A DNA stretch of 49,304 nt from a bacterium (GCA_016721565.1 JADKHW010000007.1:1-49304); one strand, 5' to 3'. Shown: positions 10,701 to 22,875, counted from the first letter of the stretch. Translations and numbers: made by a program. Notes: generated by a model from the sequence alone, not told the origin.

Positions 10701-13700
10701 TCAATGTCGCGCTGACTCCTTGGCCTGACCTTGTGATCTCAGAATTGGCGGCCCCGGCGACTGCGACTGCGGGCCAAACAATCAACGTAAGCTGGAGTGT
10801 GGAGAATAACGGTATTGCACCGGCTGTCGCGAATGCGCATGGAGACCAAATCGTTCTTCTGCCCGTGAATACCTATATTCCAAGCCAATCTGTGGCGACG
10901 ATTAACACCTATATGCCTTCACCCAACTTCCCTGTTGGTTTTGCATATACAAACACTCAACCGCTCTATATCCCCATCCATCTGTCGGGCACTTACTATT
11001 TATGGGGGAATACAAACTGGTACGGGGACATCTACGAGTATCCCGATAGGGCAAACAATGTATTCCAGGGTCCGTCTATCACCATCTTGCCTTATCCACC
11101 AGTTGACCTCAGGGCTTCAAATGTAGCTGGTTCGGTAAGTGCGCAGTCCGGGCAGTCGGCGCAAGTTCAGTGGACGGTGCAGAACATTGGCACAGCTACG
11201 ACGTTGGCTTCATCGTGGAACGATGCAGTGTTCCTGTCAACCGACTCCGCTTATAGTCCACTGACCGATGTTCTGGTGACTACAGTACCACGCAGCGGCA
11301 CCTTGTCTGCCGGGCAAAGTTATTCGCGCAATCAAACGGTTACAATACCCAACGGGTTATCTGGTTCGTATCACTGGATCGTTCGATCTGACAGAGATGG
11401 AGTTGTGACAGATGTTAACACTGTCAACAATGCAAGTTCAAGTACGGTGCCGATTGCGATTGCTCTTACGACTCCCTCTGACCTCATAGTCTCAGGGTTA
11501 TCGGGACCATCAGAAAGCAATGCGGGACAACCTGTTACAGCGGAATGGTTGGTTGAGAATATTGGCGCCGGTGTGACTGCCGTTTCCAATTGGTACGATG
11601 CATTCTATTTGTCTCAAAATGTAACGCTCGATCCAACCGATACGAGAATTGCAACCTTTGCACGCAATGGCGCTCTTGCGTCTTTGGATTCGTATCCGGT
11701 CAATTTGACAGGTGACTTGCCTTACTTCGCGTCAGGAAACTACTATTTGATTGCCAAAGCCGATAACAGCGGCTCTGTGTACGAGCACACGGGAGAAAGT
11801 AATAACATTGCAACGTGGCCGATTTCAATCTTCCTGCCCCCGCCGTCTGATCTAATCGTGACGAATGTGTCACTTCCGGACTCCGCGAACGCAGGAGACG
11901 TCGTAACGATTACATATACGCTTGAGAATGTCAGCGGCAATCAGGCGGCGGGAGTAATGCGGGATGCCATCTATTTTTCAACAGACACGATCTGGACGAT
12001 TGACGATCAGTTGCTGGCCGCAGAAGACAGATTTATCAACATCGCGGCTAACGGCGCTTTGATGATTTCTGTCCCGCTTGATTTGGATCGTACACCTGAA
12101 TTGCTGGATGTGTGCGCCCGCGTTTCCAATGGCCGCCTCGACGAAGGCGAGCTGGGCGACATTACGCACGAAATGCCAGGTGTTGTGCCGGGGAATTACT
12201 ATGCCATTGTGCGCACTGACTTGCGTGACAATATTCGCGAATCAGACAATCTGAACAACTCTGCCGCTTCAACGGGCCTCGCGAATGTTGATTTGCCGGA
12301 GTTAGAGCTTGATGTTCCGGACGCACGAAATTATGTTGAAGGACAGGTTAGGTATTATCGCGTTGACGTTGAACAAGGATTGGATCTGCGGCTCACCTTG
12401 TCGAGCAATCAAAGTTCTGCGTCTAATGAAGTATATGTTTCGTTCAGTGAAGTTCCGACGCTGAGTGATTTTGATTTCAGCGGTGCGGAGCCGTTCTCGG
12501 ATGACCAACAGTTCTTTGTGCCATCGACGCAAGCGGGGACGTACTATGTGATGGTGTTAGCGCGGGATGTGAACGCAACTGAAAGCGTCACTTTGCTGGC
12601 AGAGGCGTTGCCGTTTTCGATATTGGATATCTCGCCGAATGTGGTGGGACAAGGTCGAGTGACGACGACGATTACGGGAGCGGGGTTTAGGGATTACACG
12701 GAAGCGTATATCAGAATTGCGCCGGACTCATTGCTTCCGGCGGCAAGCGTTGTCGCGGTTAACAGCACGGAATTGAAAGTCATCTGGGAGTTGAATTCTG
12801 TTGCTCTCGGTAATTACGATGTCGTGCTAAAGAACAGTCCGTCAATTTCAGTAACTGAACTCGCTGGATTGACGATTGAAGCGTCTCGTGGATTAACTTA
12901 CGAGTTCATAGACGCTTCGCCAGACCGTGTGAGGGCAGGTGGATCACCACAGTTCACTTTCCTGTATCAAAACACTTCGAATGCCAATCTGCCATACTTT
13001 GAAACCTCTGTATTCTTCACCGAACCGACCGAGTTGTTAGGCGTTCAATCGAGCGGAGATTGGCTTCAGTTTCAGTTGTCTGATTCTGATACCACAGTTT
13101 CAAGCTACTTGAAGTGGGTTCTAAGCGGTACATGGTCGAGTGCGCAGATCGTGTTTTCGCTCTGTCGTGACCTTGCTCCTGGTGAAGTAAATACGGTTAC
13201 TCTTACCGTGCGGCACCCTTTCAGATTTCTTTCGTTCAATGTCTCGTGTGAAGCATTTGGAGTGCAAGAGTATAGAGAAGAGCAGTTAGTGAAGTTTGAC
13301 GCTCTACGCTTTCGAATTGCAGAAGGATTCGTTGATGTGGATCCTGAGTTATTTCTACTTGCGAGCGATTCGGCTGCGTTTGCTGACTCAATCTTGAGGT
13401 ACTACTACGCTGACGGTATCATTGATTCGAGTCTGCCATGTTCCTACCTATGAGGCATGAACGCTTTCAGGTCGGTCGGGAACCTGATGACGGCCAGAGT
13501 CTTTTCTGCTTTCCGCCAGCGTCCCCAATTCCACCCGCCACCGCCCGCCCAATCCCCGGTCCCCGGCGCCAATGGCCTGGTTGTGGGGGCGCGCCAGCTA
13601 CTGACCAAGATTGCTCGACTGGATTAAAAATTTGTGTGCAGAGCAGATCTTGTCCCATTTGCAACCCTGTACCGATAGCCGGTTTTAGAAATGCGCGGGA

Positions 13701-14952
13701 CCGGTGCCATTGCCGGAGACGTTTGCAAAATCAGCGGCTATCAGACGTGTATCAGAACTCATCGAACTATTTTCGAACTTCAAAATGCAGGATGTGGCTT
13801 GCGACCCCAACGACATCATTGGGCCCGATGGATTTGGAGAAGAGAAGTGGATTCCTAAATCGGAGAATATGGAATTCACCATCCGTTGCGAAAATGCGGA
13901 GAGCTTAGCTACGGCAAACGCAAACTCAGTTCACATCACCCAGCTGCTCGATCCAGACTTAAATCCCAACAGCTTCCGCCTCGGTAGTTTTGGATTTGCG
14001 AACATGACGTTCAATGTTCCTGCCAATCGAGCATTCTATAGCACACGTTTGGATGTTCGAGATTCACTGGGAATCTACGTGGATGTTGTTGCCGGAATCA
14101 ACGTGAACACGAACGAAATCTTCTGGGATTTCTCGTCTGTTGATCCGACGACGGGCCAACCGCCGACGAATCCGTTTGCAGGATTCTTGGCCATCAATGA
14201 CATCGACGCATCGTGGTGAAGCGTTTGTCAACTACACGATTCGCGGGCACAACCACCCAGACAGGCGACACTATCAATGCGCAAGCCAGCATCGTCTTTG
14301 ACGTGAATGAGCCTGTGATCACGCCGCCAATCTTCAATACGGTTGATGCTGACTTGCCGCCAGCAGCCGTTAACCTTTGCCTGCCGAGCCTGACAGCGTT
14401 ACCTTCGAGGTCAGTTGGAATGGTGAAGATGTCGAGGGAAGCTCAGGACTTCGCGAGTTATTCCTCTTACGTATCTGAAGATCTTGACCGTTCGCGGCAA
14501 TTGCTTCCAACATAACTGGGACTTCACTTATGTTTACGGGTGTTCCGGGTCACATGTATGGCTTCTTCACTCTCGCAACGGACAATGTGGGTAATACCGA
14601 AGCCATGAAGAGTATAGCCGAGGCCACTACATTCTTGGAAGTCGCTTTGCAGGACACCATCACGGATGTTACAATTCGCGCGACAACGGCCAGCGATTCC
14701 GTCTACTCGACTCTTAAATGGGGCGGAGCAATCGGCAATGCAAACTATTATGTCTACACATCGAATACCGGTTCGGAATGGAACAGTGGATCAGGCTGGA
14801 CGCTATTGGGTTCCACATCGAACACCAACTTCATTGATGCCCATCTGCGACAGGAACCCAACGCGGTCCGTTTTTATCGTGTGCTTGGTTTCGTATTACC
14901 ACACAAAAGGATCAGGATGTTGTGTGCAGGTTCAATCGGGCAGCCCAAGTGA
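7788..14952 (+). CDS. Giant secreted CARDB-repeat protein, frame-disrupted
   Basis: Starts at a GTG with GAGG upstream and encodes a signal peptide ending CSAFAQA. Order of domains: propeller-like repeats (residues ~25-400; DGGYIVCGYTNSYGNGYQGF and similar); an Ig-like domain (PIGGEVWEITDSVEVTW); a frame shift near 9345; an FN3-like domain; then seven CARDB domains from about 9590 to 12290, each beginning [PAVS]DL.V and carrying a W-T-V-x-N core; a PPC-like domain; an IPT/TIG domain (DISPNVVGQGRVTTTITGAG); and a module with DPNDIIGPDGFGEEKWI and AQASIVFDVN. The C-terminus (ATTASDSVYSTLKW to RFYRVLGF) resembles the tail of the small secreted proteins in modules C, E and F. Breaks also occur near 13440-13700, 14215 and 14500. 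Likely an extracellular adhesive or scaffold protein of more than 2300 residues; ligand unknown. The stretch 9362-13453 is one uninterrupted frame. Confidence 0.8.
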
Positions 14953-15096
14953 TTGGAAACATTGGCTTGTGGTCCAGTCACCGGCATTCACTTGGCATCG
15001 CTTGGCAGCACTTCCAGCGGTCAACCAGTATTCACTTGGCGCCATTTGGAACCGTCTGCGAGTAAAATCAATGATTTAACAGCAGACACATAATGC

Positions 15097-15143
15097 GCCA
15101 GTCCACAACAGGTCGGCGGCTCGAGTCCCTGTCGGCCCCGCTA
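15097..15143 (+). repeat. Boundary site 3: tRNA-Asp 3'-half fragment, degenerate
   Basis: GCCAGTCCACAACAGGTCG, then GGCTCGAGTCCCTGTCGGCC and CCGCTA. The anticodon loop is damaged compared with CTGTCAC, and small indels disturb the T-arm. The palindrome-like element AAAATCAATGATTTAAC lies about 20 nt upstream, at 15064-15080. Confidence 0.7.
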
Positions 15144-15152
15144 AAAAACAAG

Positions 15153-15176
15153 GGGTTTACCAGAAATGGTAAACCC
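15153..15176 (+). terminator. Hairpin terminator attached to site 3 (GGGTTTACC type)
   Basis: GGGTTTACCA, GAAA loop, TGGTAAACCC, followed by TTTTGATTTT. An extra G in the 5' arm distinguishes it from the copies at sites 1 and 4. Confidence 0.8.
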
Positions 15177-15180
15177 TTTT

Positions 15181-15470
15181 GATTTTCTTAGACTTCAAGT
15201 GAACAGTTAGCAACCGCGTCTGACTAAGCCCTCGGCACAGGGTTATTCATATGATTCTTTCTTTCGGCAAAAGCCCTGAATCGACTGGGCAAGTTAGGAA
15301 ACTCAACACCCATTGCGACTTACTGTCACTCCATCGTTCTGTAGCAGAATTTGCGGAAACGCGCGTTTATTTTTGTAAACTGATGAAAAGCGTTGACTCT
15401 TGAGCATTATGTTTCCATTTTGTATTAATTGAATCAATTCTAACCATTTTGACCCACAAAGGTACACACA
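15181..15470 (+). promoter_or_regulatory. Leader of fibre gene C, shared with module G
   Basis: This ~290-nt non-coding leader is closely repeated at 46774-47066, upstream of fibre gene G. The strongest shared block runs from GGAAACGCGCGTTTATTTTT to the start codon, and includes TTGACT (15393-15398) and TTTTGTATTAAT. Conservation of an untranslated block ahead of two related genes suggests the promoter and 5' UTR. I cannot fix the exact -10 box. Confidence 0.55.
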
Positions 15471-18400
15471 ATGAAGGCACTCCTCCGGGCTCTTGTTGCC
15501 ACCCTTGCAATAGCAGCGTTTGCCGCAGTCCCGCAATTGATAAACTATCAGGGCAGTCTCACCACTTCGACGGGTACGCCGCTGGACACTACAGTTTCCA
15601 TGACCTTTCATCTTTATGATGGTTCTGGAGGAGAGGCAGAGTTGCTGTGGGTGAAGTACGCCGGTCATTGTCGTAGAGAATGGACTCTTCAATTCTGCGC
15701 TGGGATCAGTCACGGTGTTGGAGGATACTGTCCTTAAGTCAACCGAGCTCTGGCTCGGCGTTGCGGTGGGCGGTGATCCTGAGATGATGCCGCGTACAAA
15801 GATCCAGTCCGTACCCTATGCTCTTCATGCCGGAACAGTGGACAATTCTTCTGGTGGTACTATCACGGGGAACCTGATTATACAGGGGTCAGTCAACGTT
15901 GGATTCTTTAATGAGGTTAGTGACTCGGCATTTGTTGCGGGTGTCTATGATACGGCAAGTGGAGCGTTTTCTTCTGTTGGCGGCGGCTATGGGAATGCCG
16001 CACTTGATTCTTATTCAACAGTTGCTGGTGGATTTAATAACAAAGCTGGTGGAGATACGGCAGGCCTTATCCTAATCGATGGATCAGGTCCATACTCTTT
16101 CATCGGAGGAGGTGAAGGAAATCGCGCGATCGGTACGCACTCATTTGTTGGCGGCGGGGTGGACCCTTTGACAATGTTTGGCAGAGTTGGTTAGGAAACT
16201 TCAGCTACGGTGCAGGTAGCGCGATTGTTGGAGGAAGAAATCAGAGAGCTGAAGGGATTTACTCTTTCGTCGGAGGAGGTGAACGAAATATGGCAATCGG
16301 GGAATTACTCATTTGTCGGCGGCGGTGGAGGACCCATTGATTTTCCTGATCCAATTTCGTTAGGAAACTTCAGCTTAGGTGAAGGTAGCGCGATTCTTGG
16401 AGGAAGACATCAGGAGAGCAGGGAGGATTACTCAACAGTCGGAGGTGGCCAAGACAATCAAGCGGCAGGATCGTATTCTACCATCGCAGGTGGATTGGAT
16501 AACCATGCATATGACAGCAAGAGCACTATCAGCGGCGGTTCAGATCATTCCGCCTATGGATTGAACTCTGTGATTTCAGGCGGTGAACACAATCTTTCAT
16601 ATGACAACTGGACAAGTATCGGCGGAGGAACCATAAACATAGCAAGAGGCATTGGCGCCCGTATTGGTGGTGGACAGGGTAACAAAACATTTGGTCAATA
16701 TAGCACAATTTGCGGAGGAAACGGTAACTCCGCGCAAACGGAAGCTACTCCTTTGTAGGCGGCGGCTCTAGTAATTGCGCTCTGGGCGAATTTTCGTTTG
16801 TTGGTGGTGGTGGAGGATACGCGATTCCGGCCGATTCGAATTCTGCAGTTGGAAACCACTCCGCAATTGTTGGCGGAGTGCGAAACAATGCAGTCGGCCA
16901 GTATTCATTCATCGGTGGCGGTGGCGGCAACACCACGTCGGGCACAAGTGCCGTTGTCAGCAGGGGTGGAGGAAATGCGGCAATAGGAAGCGGTGCAACG
17001 GTTGGGGGCGGCAGCCAAGACTCCGCTCTGGCAGACGGTTCAACCGTGTCTGGCGGTTTTTTTAATAGGGCGAGCGGACAATTTTCCGCAATAGGAGGAG
17101 GCGAGAGCAATGTAGCAAGTGTGGCACATGCATTTGTTGGAGGAGGGCTCGATAAATTCCGCGAGTGGCGTGGGGTCGGTATTCTGGCGGTTTGGGTGGT
17201 AGTGCTGAAGGGGATTATAGTGCGGTTAGTGGTGGTAACGGAAACAATGCACTCGGTAACAAGTCGGTTGTAGCCGGCGGAGATGCGAATTCAGCCAATA
17301 GCTTAAGCTCGACAGTCGGTGGCGGATCAAACAATGTTGCCGCTGGACTGTTCAGCGCAATTCCTGGTGGAGCGCTTAACTCCGCCGGAGATTACTCACT
17401 TGCTGCCGGTCAGCAGGCCCATGCCGATCATCGTGGCAGTTTCGTCTGGGGTGACTCAAGAGATACAACGGTCTCGACTACTTCAAATGATCAATTTATC
17501 GCGCGCGCTTCAGGAGGAGTAAAGTTCTTCACCGATTCAGCGATGACACGTGGTGCTCGCCTTGACCGGAATCAAACTGCTGGGTTTCAATTGAAACCGG
17601 TGAACCTTGCGGCGGCGGAGGGGATCTCGCGCTTTATCAGCTGGATGCCGACACAAACACCTTTGATGCCACGAAAGCATGGGTACAATCTAACGGTTAT
17701 CTGCAAGGGGATCATAATGTCACCAGTTCTTCATTTGTGGGCGGCGGGACAAATAATATTGCCTCCAACTCTTCAGTTGTCGCCGGCGGGAGCTACAGTT
17801 CCGCTCTAGATTCTTCATTTATCGGAGGCGGGGATCATAATTTCGCTTCAGACAATTCTTTTGTCGGCGGCGGAAGTAACAATAGCGCCATCAATTCCTT
17901 CTCGACAATTGCAGGCGGCAACTTAAACTCTGCTGCAAGTAACTACTCCGTCGTTGGCGGAGGTCAAAATAACCGAGTGTCAGGCGCATGGGCCACGGTT
18001 GCAGGGGCGACTCTAATTCTTCTTCAAACGCCTATTCATTCATTGGCGGAGGTCGCTCTAACCGCGCTGCAGGCTTATACGCCACAATTGCAGGTGGCAA
18101 CGCTAATCAAATTTCATCTTTAGGGAGCTCTATCGGCGGCGGCATTTCGAACACTGTAATTTCGAGTTATGCAACAATCAGCGGCGGTATCGAAAATACT
18201 GCAGGTAACCTTCACGCCACGGTCGGCGGCGGGTATAATAATGCCGCAACAGGAATTAGTTCTACGATTAGCGGCGGGATCAATAATTCCGCGATTGGAC
18301 AAGTTCTACGATAAGCGGCGGTGATTCAAACACTGCAATATCGGACAATTCTGCAATCAGCGGAGGGTCGAAACACTGCGAGTAATATTTTCGCCACAAT

Positions 18401-21400
18401 TGGAGGAGGGTTTAGAAATACAGCAAGTGCGCACAGTTCTACGATCAGTGGAGGCAATTCAAACTCTGCGAGTTCACAGAATGCTACTATTGGCGGTGGG
18501 TCGAAAAACGTATCGAGTGGCGGGGCTTCCAACACAATCAGCGGAGTTCCCGCAACACGGCAAGTGGTAGTGGCGCCACCATTGGCGGCGGACGCTACAA
18601 TTCAGCGAGTGGTGTAAATTCGGTTATCATTGGCGGAGGAGGCACATCGGATTCTTCCCCCGATTCAAACACTGCATACGGAGACTATTCTGCGGTGCTT
18701 GAGGTCGAGGAAACCAAGCATTGGGGCGTGGCGCTGTTGCATTCGGAAGAAAAGCACACGCCAACTTCGCCGGCAGCCTTGTTTGGGGAGATTCGACCAA
18801 CGCGGTGATTTCAGACAGCGCTGCGAATCAGTATCGCGTGCGTTCTTCTGGCGGAGCATGGTTTTACTCGAATCCAACATTGACTGAGGGCGTCTATCTT
18901 CCAGCCGGAACCAGTCGCTGGTTGCCCGTGGATCCCAATGACAGCACCTCGAACGGAAATGGCGATTGACACGACCTCACTCCAATCGCATCAATTCGAA
19001 AGCCGATTCGGCAGATAATGCAACTCGTACATGGGTAGATTCTGCAGGGGTATTTGACTGGTGCAAGGTTGGATGGCTATCAACAGGACGCAGACACGAG
19101 CATCTGGGACGCGACGAGAAGCTTTGTCACGTCACAAGGGTATGTCAATGCGGTCGAGTCACAGCAAGATGCAGACACGAGCATTTGGGATGCGACGAGG
19201 AGCTTCGTGACAACACAAGGGTATGTAAACGCGGCTGGAAGCCAACAAGATGCTGATACGAGTATTTGGGACGCGACAAGGAGCTTCGTGACGTCACAAG
19301 GGTATGTTAATGCAACCAGTCTGAGTGTGTATCAACTCGATGCAGACACGAGTCTATGGGATGCGACGAGGAGCTTTGTCACTTTACAGGGCTATGTGAA
19401 TGCAGCGGGTTCACAGCAAGATGCAGACACGAGCATTTGGGATGCGACAAGGAGCTTCGTGACATCGCAAGGGTATGTTAATGCAGCCGGTCTGAGTGCG
19501 TATCAACTCGACGCAGATACGAGCATTTGGGATGCGACGAGGAGCTTTGTCACTTTACAGGGCTTGGTGCGGCGGGTTCACGGCGAGAGCGGGCGGCTTT
19601 GGGGTGCGCGGGGGGCTTGCTCGGGGTCAATGCGGCCGGTTCACAACAGGACGCAGACACGAGCATTTGGGATGCGACGAGGAGCTTTGTCACTACTCAG
19701 GGCTATGTCAATGCGGCCGGTTCACAACAGGACGCAGATACGAGCACATGGGATGCGACAAAATCATTTGTCACCTCGCAGGGTTACATTGGTGCGGCAG
19801 GACTCGCCGCTTACCAGCAGTATGCCGATACCAATTCGTGGGATGCATCAAAAACGTACGTCACGGTAAACGCACAGCAAGACTCGGACACGAGCACGTG
19901 GGATGCGACAAGGACATTTGTGACCGGACAAGGGTATGTTAATGCAGGAGCACTTGCGGCCTATCAGCAGGATAGCGATACAACCACATTTTGACGCAAC
20001 ACGGTCCTACGTGACCACGCAACTTGCCCCATACCAGCAGGATAGTGACACCAATGCATGGGATGCGACAAGGACTTTGTGACCACACAAGGCTATGTAA
20101 ACGCGGGCCGGGTCTCAGCAGGATAGTGACACCAATGCATGGGATGCGACCAAGACATTTGTGACTACGCAAGGTTACGTAAACGCGGCTGGAAGTCAGC
20201 AAGACGCCGATAACAGTGCATGGGATGCGACAAAAACATTCGTGACGTCACAAGGGTATGTCAATGCGGCCGGTCTTAGCGCATATCAACTCGATTCAGA
20301 CACTAATAGCTTTGACGCAACGCGCAGCTGGGTCCAATCCATGGGGTACTTACGCGGAACAAACAATGCAGCAATTGCGACAAGTTTTGTTGGTGGCGGT
20401 GATAATAACAAGTCGCGGGGAGTTATTCCTTGTCGGTGGCGGTGGTGGTTCAACGGCCTCAGACTCCAATTCGGCTAACTTTACTTATGCAACAGTCGGG
20501 GGAGGTCGAGCAAATCGAGTGAACGCGCAGTATGGCACGATTGCGGGTGGGCAGTTGCAACAAGCCGGCGAATCAGCGTTTGTCGGCGGCGGCTATCTCA
20601 ATCTTGCGACTGGACAAGATGCGACAATTTCTGGAGGTTCAACAAATACGGCAAGTGCAGCAAAGCCACGATCGCGGGAGGTAATGAAAACGATGCAACG
20701 GCGTATGCTGCAACTGTCTCGGGAGGAGCGAACAACCTGGCGGGCGGGGGCTTTAGCTTCACTGGAGGAGGCCAATACAATCGTGCCATTGGATTGTACT
20801 CTGTGGTAGCTGGCGGTGGCGGCGCCTCGCCATCCGACTCAAATTACGCATCTGGAGCAGGTTCATCTATTGGCGGAGGCGCTCGAAACCAAATACTTCA
20901 GAACTATGCGACAATAGGTGGTGGATTGTTCAATCGAGCATTGGGACAATCTACAACGATTTCTGGTGGTGATAGCAATCAAACGCAAGAAGCATTCGCA
21001 ACTGTTGCCGGTGGCAAACTGAATTCGGCGACTGACCTCTTCAGTACGGTAAGTGGTGGTTACGCGAATTTTGCTACGGGGGGATACAGCTCTATCGGTG
21101 GTGGGTCGCTGAATTATGCTTCAGAGCAGTACACCTCTGTTGGTGGCGGATATGGAAATCAGGCAACAGCACAATATTGTGCAATTGCCGGCGGATTTCA
21201 GAATCAGGCGGTCTCGGCAGGGGGCACGGTTAGTGGAGGATACCAGAATTATGCAGACGGGGGAGTATCCACTGTAGGCGGCGGTCAAGCGAACGTGACG
21301 TTAGGTTCGGGCAGTACGATAGCTGGCGGATTATTTAACTACGGAGGCGCGAACGGTATCGCAATCGGTGGCGGCAAGTTCAATCGCGCGGGCGGATTGT

Positions 21401-22140
21401 TTGCAGTTATTGCCGGCGGCGGTGGCGAGTTTCCAGCAGACTCAAATCTCGCCCTTTCAATGAACGCAACTATCGGAGGCGGTCGAGCGAATCGTGCAAT
21501 TAACACTAACGCGACAATAAGCGGAGGGAGTTCCAATACCGCAAGCGGAATAGGATCTGCGATTCCAGGCGGACAAAACAATGAAGCCGCAGGATCTTAC
21601 GCTTTCGCCGCGGGGAACAATGCGCATGCCACACACTCCGGATCGTTTGTCTGGAACGATGGCTTTGGGGTGAATCTCTCCTCATCGGCCAACGATCAGT
21701 TTTCAGCACGGGCATCGGGGGGATATCGATTCTTTACAACGACTGGAGCAGTTGGCGCACAACTTCCTGCCGGAGCAACAGCCTGGAGCGTACTCTCAGA
21801 TTCAACGATGAAAAAGGATCGTCAACGAGCTAACACGAAAGCAGTGCTGAGCAAACTTGCGGCCCTAAATATTGACACATGGCGCTACAAACATCAGCCG
21901 ACCGGCCCACTGCACATGGGGCCGATGGCACAGGATCTGTACAACGCCTATGGGTTGGGAGATGATGAAACAATGATTTCCACAATAGACGCCGACGGCG
22001 TCCTGTTTGCCGCTGTCCAGGAGCTTGCGAAAGAGAACGCACAAAAAGACACAAAGATTGCCGATCTCGAAACGCGTGTGAAGCAGCTTGAAGCGGCGAT
22101 CTTGCAATTTGGGAATCTGATACAAACAGATAAACAGTAA
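15471..22140 (+). CDS. Very large beta-roll fibre protein with S74 chaperone (fibre C), frame-disrupted
   Basis: Signal peptide MKALLRALVATLAIAAFAAV, then the shared N-terminal domain (INYQGSLTTSTGTPLDTTV to VPYALHAGTVD). The body has three blocks of 15-residue GGG..N.A repeats: about 15950-17440, 17720-18780 and 20380-21600. The first two end in a capping domain (SFVWGDS, then ARASGGVKFF or VRSSGGAWFY) without S74. They are joined by QQDADTN.FDATK-type linkers, including a long tandem stalk at 19060-20340. The third block ends in a capping domain and an S74 domain (LSDSTMKKD at ~21805; HMGPMAQD at ~21915; IDADGVLFAAVQELAKE), then a coiled coil (IADLETRVKQLEAAI). By family knowledge S74 domains trimerise the fibre and self-cleave at the Ser of SD. 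About 2200 codons, at least ten frame changes; 20794-22140 is one open frame. Predicted extracellular trimeric fibre, target unknown. Confidence 0.75.
19060..20340 (+). repeat. Tandem stalk-coding repeats, 27- and 30-residue units
   Basis: Inside fibre gene C. The unit reads QQDADTSIWDATRSFVTSQG followed by YVNAAGS (27 residues, 81 nt), alternating with a 30-residue form that inserts an LSAYQLD segment. More than ten units are visible, with high DNA identity between neighbours. They separate head block 2 from head block 3, so they probably form a long spacer. An out-of-pattern GC-rich stretch at about 19566-19630 interrupts the array. Confidence 0.8.
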
Positions 22141-22151
22141 GGAGCCCACCC

Positions 22152-22610
22152 ATGAACAAAGCACTCGTCCTACTATTCCTGCCCGCACTCTTGTGGGCAC
22201 AGTCTTCAAGCGAGAATTTCACGATTACGAAGAGCGTCATTGACGCGGGTGGTGGAGCATCCAGCTCGGCGAACTTCAACCCTCGTTTCCGCGTTCGGCC
22301 AACCGACTCCGTCGGTGTTCAGACCAGTGAATTTTACACTTTCAGCTGGATTTCTCTCTCCGCTATTGGCTGTGTCGCCTCTTTCACCGATACAGCACTT
22401 GGTAATCAAAGAAGCGCAACCTGATGCTGTTCTGACCTGGGAAGCAATTGCTGGCGCAGGTGGCTACTCTGTATATCGGGCGGCAGCGATTAACTTCACG
22501 CCCGGACCAAGTAACTTGGTCGGGACAACGACGAACACGACATTTACCGATACAAACGTGCTGGTCCTGCAGTTCAACAGTACTACATCGTGCTGGTGAA
22601 CAACTTATGA
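22152..22610 (+). pseudogene. Small secreted protein, frame-broken copy
   Basis: A near-identical DNA copy of the intact gene at 40012-40476, starting 11 nt after the fibre C stop with AAGGAG at the ribosome site. It encodes the signal peptide MNKALVLLFLPALLWAQ, then SSENFTITKSVIDAGGGASS. Then a 1-nt insertion (AACCCTCG for AACCTCG), a 1-nt loss and a 2-nt loss scramble the frame. The last part (VLTWEAIAGAGGYSVYR, LVGTTTNTTFTDTNVL) is still readable in other frames. Only a few substitutions separate the two copies, so the indels are recent or are consensus errors. Role as for the 40012 gene. Confidence 0.75.
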
Positions 22611-22770
22611 CACGACCAAGTAATACCTCTTGCGGTGTTGCAACCACTGCGGTCCTGTCCTTGGCTTTCACTTGGTTTCATTTGGAAGCGTGCAATCGCA
22701 AATCAGGTTGCACTTGACTTCATTTGATTTCGTTTACGAGTTAAATCAATGATTTAGCCTGGATACACGA

Positions 22771-22811
22771 TCCGTCGGAGGTCGCGGGTTCGAGTCTCGT
22801 CGACCCCGCTA
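22771..22811 (+). repeat. Boundary site 4: tRNA-Asp 3'-half fragment
   Basis: TCCGTCGGAGGTCGCGGGTT, then CGAGTCTCGTCGACCCCGCT. The T-arm is well kept, and the anticodon loop is shortened relative to site 7. The palindrome-like TTAAATCAATGATTTA is at 22741-22756. Confidence 0.8.
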
Positions 22812-22817
22812 AAAAAC

Positions 22818-22845
22818 AAGGGTTTACCAGAAATGGTAAACCCTT
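22818..22845 (+). terminator. Hairpin terminator attached to site 4 (GGGTTTACC type)
   Basis: 12-bp perfect stem AAGGGTTTACCA with TGGTAAACCCTT, GAAA loop, then TTTGATTTT. Confidence 0.85.
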
Positions 22846-22857
22846 TTTGATTTTGCT

Positions 22858-22875
22858 GGGTCCTAATAGGGTCCT
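22858..22875 (+). repeat. Paired GGGTCCT direct repeat downstream of site 4
   Basis: GGGTCCT, AATA, GGGTCCT, with an 11-bp period. The same arrangement (TGGTCCT, AATA, TGGTCCT, then GTTT) follows the terminator of site 5 at 31101-31118. Short direct repeats one helical turn apart next to an att-like core resemble recombinase arm sites; this is inference. Confidence 0.5.

Noticed and set aside
16745..17110. Proline-rich minus-strand ORFs opposite the fibre genes
   Set aside because: They are antisense shadows of the Gly/Asn/Ser repeats (GGC/GGT codons read as Pro/Ala); they occur wherever the repeat is and have no start signals.
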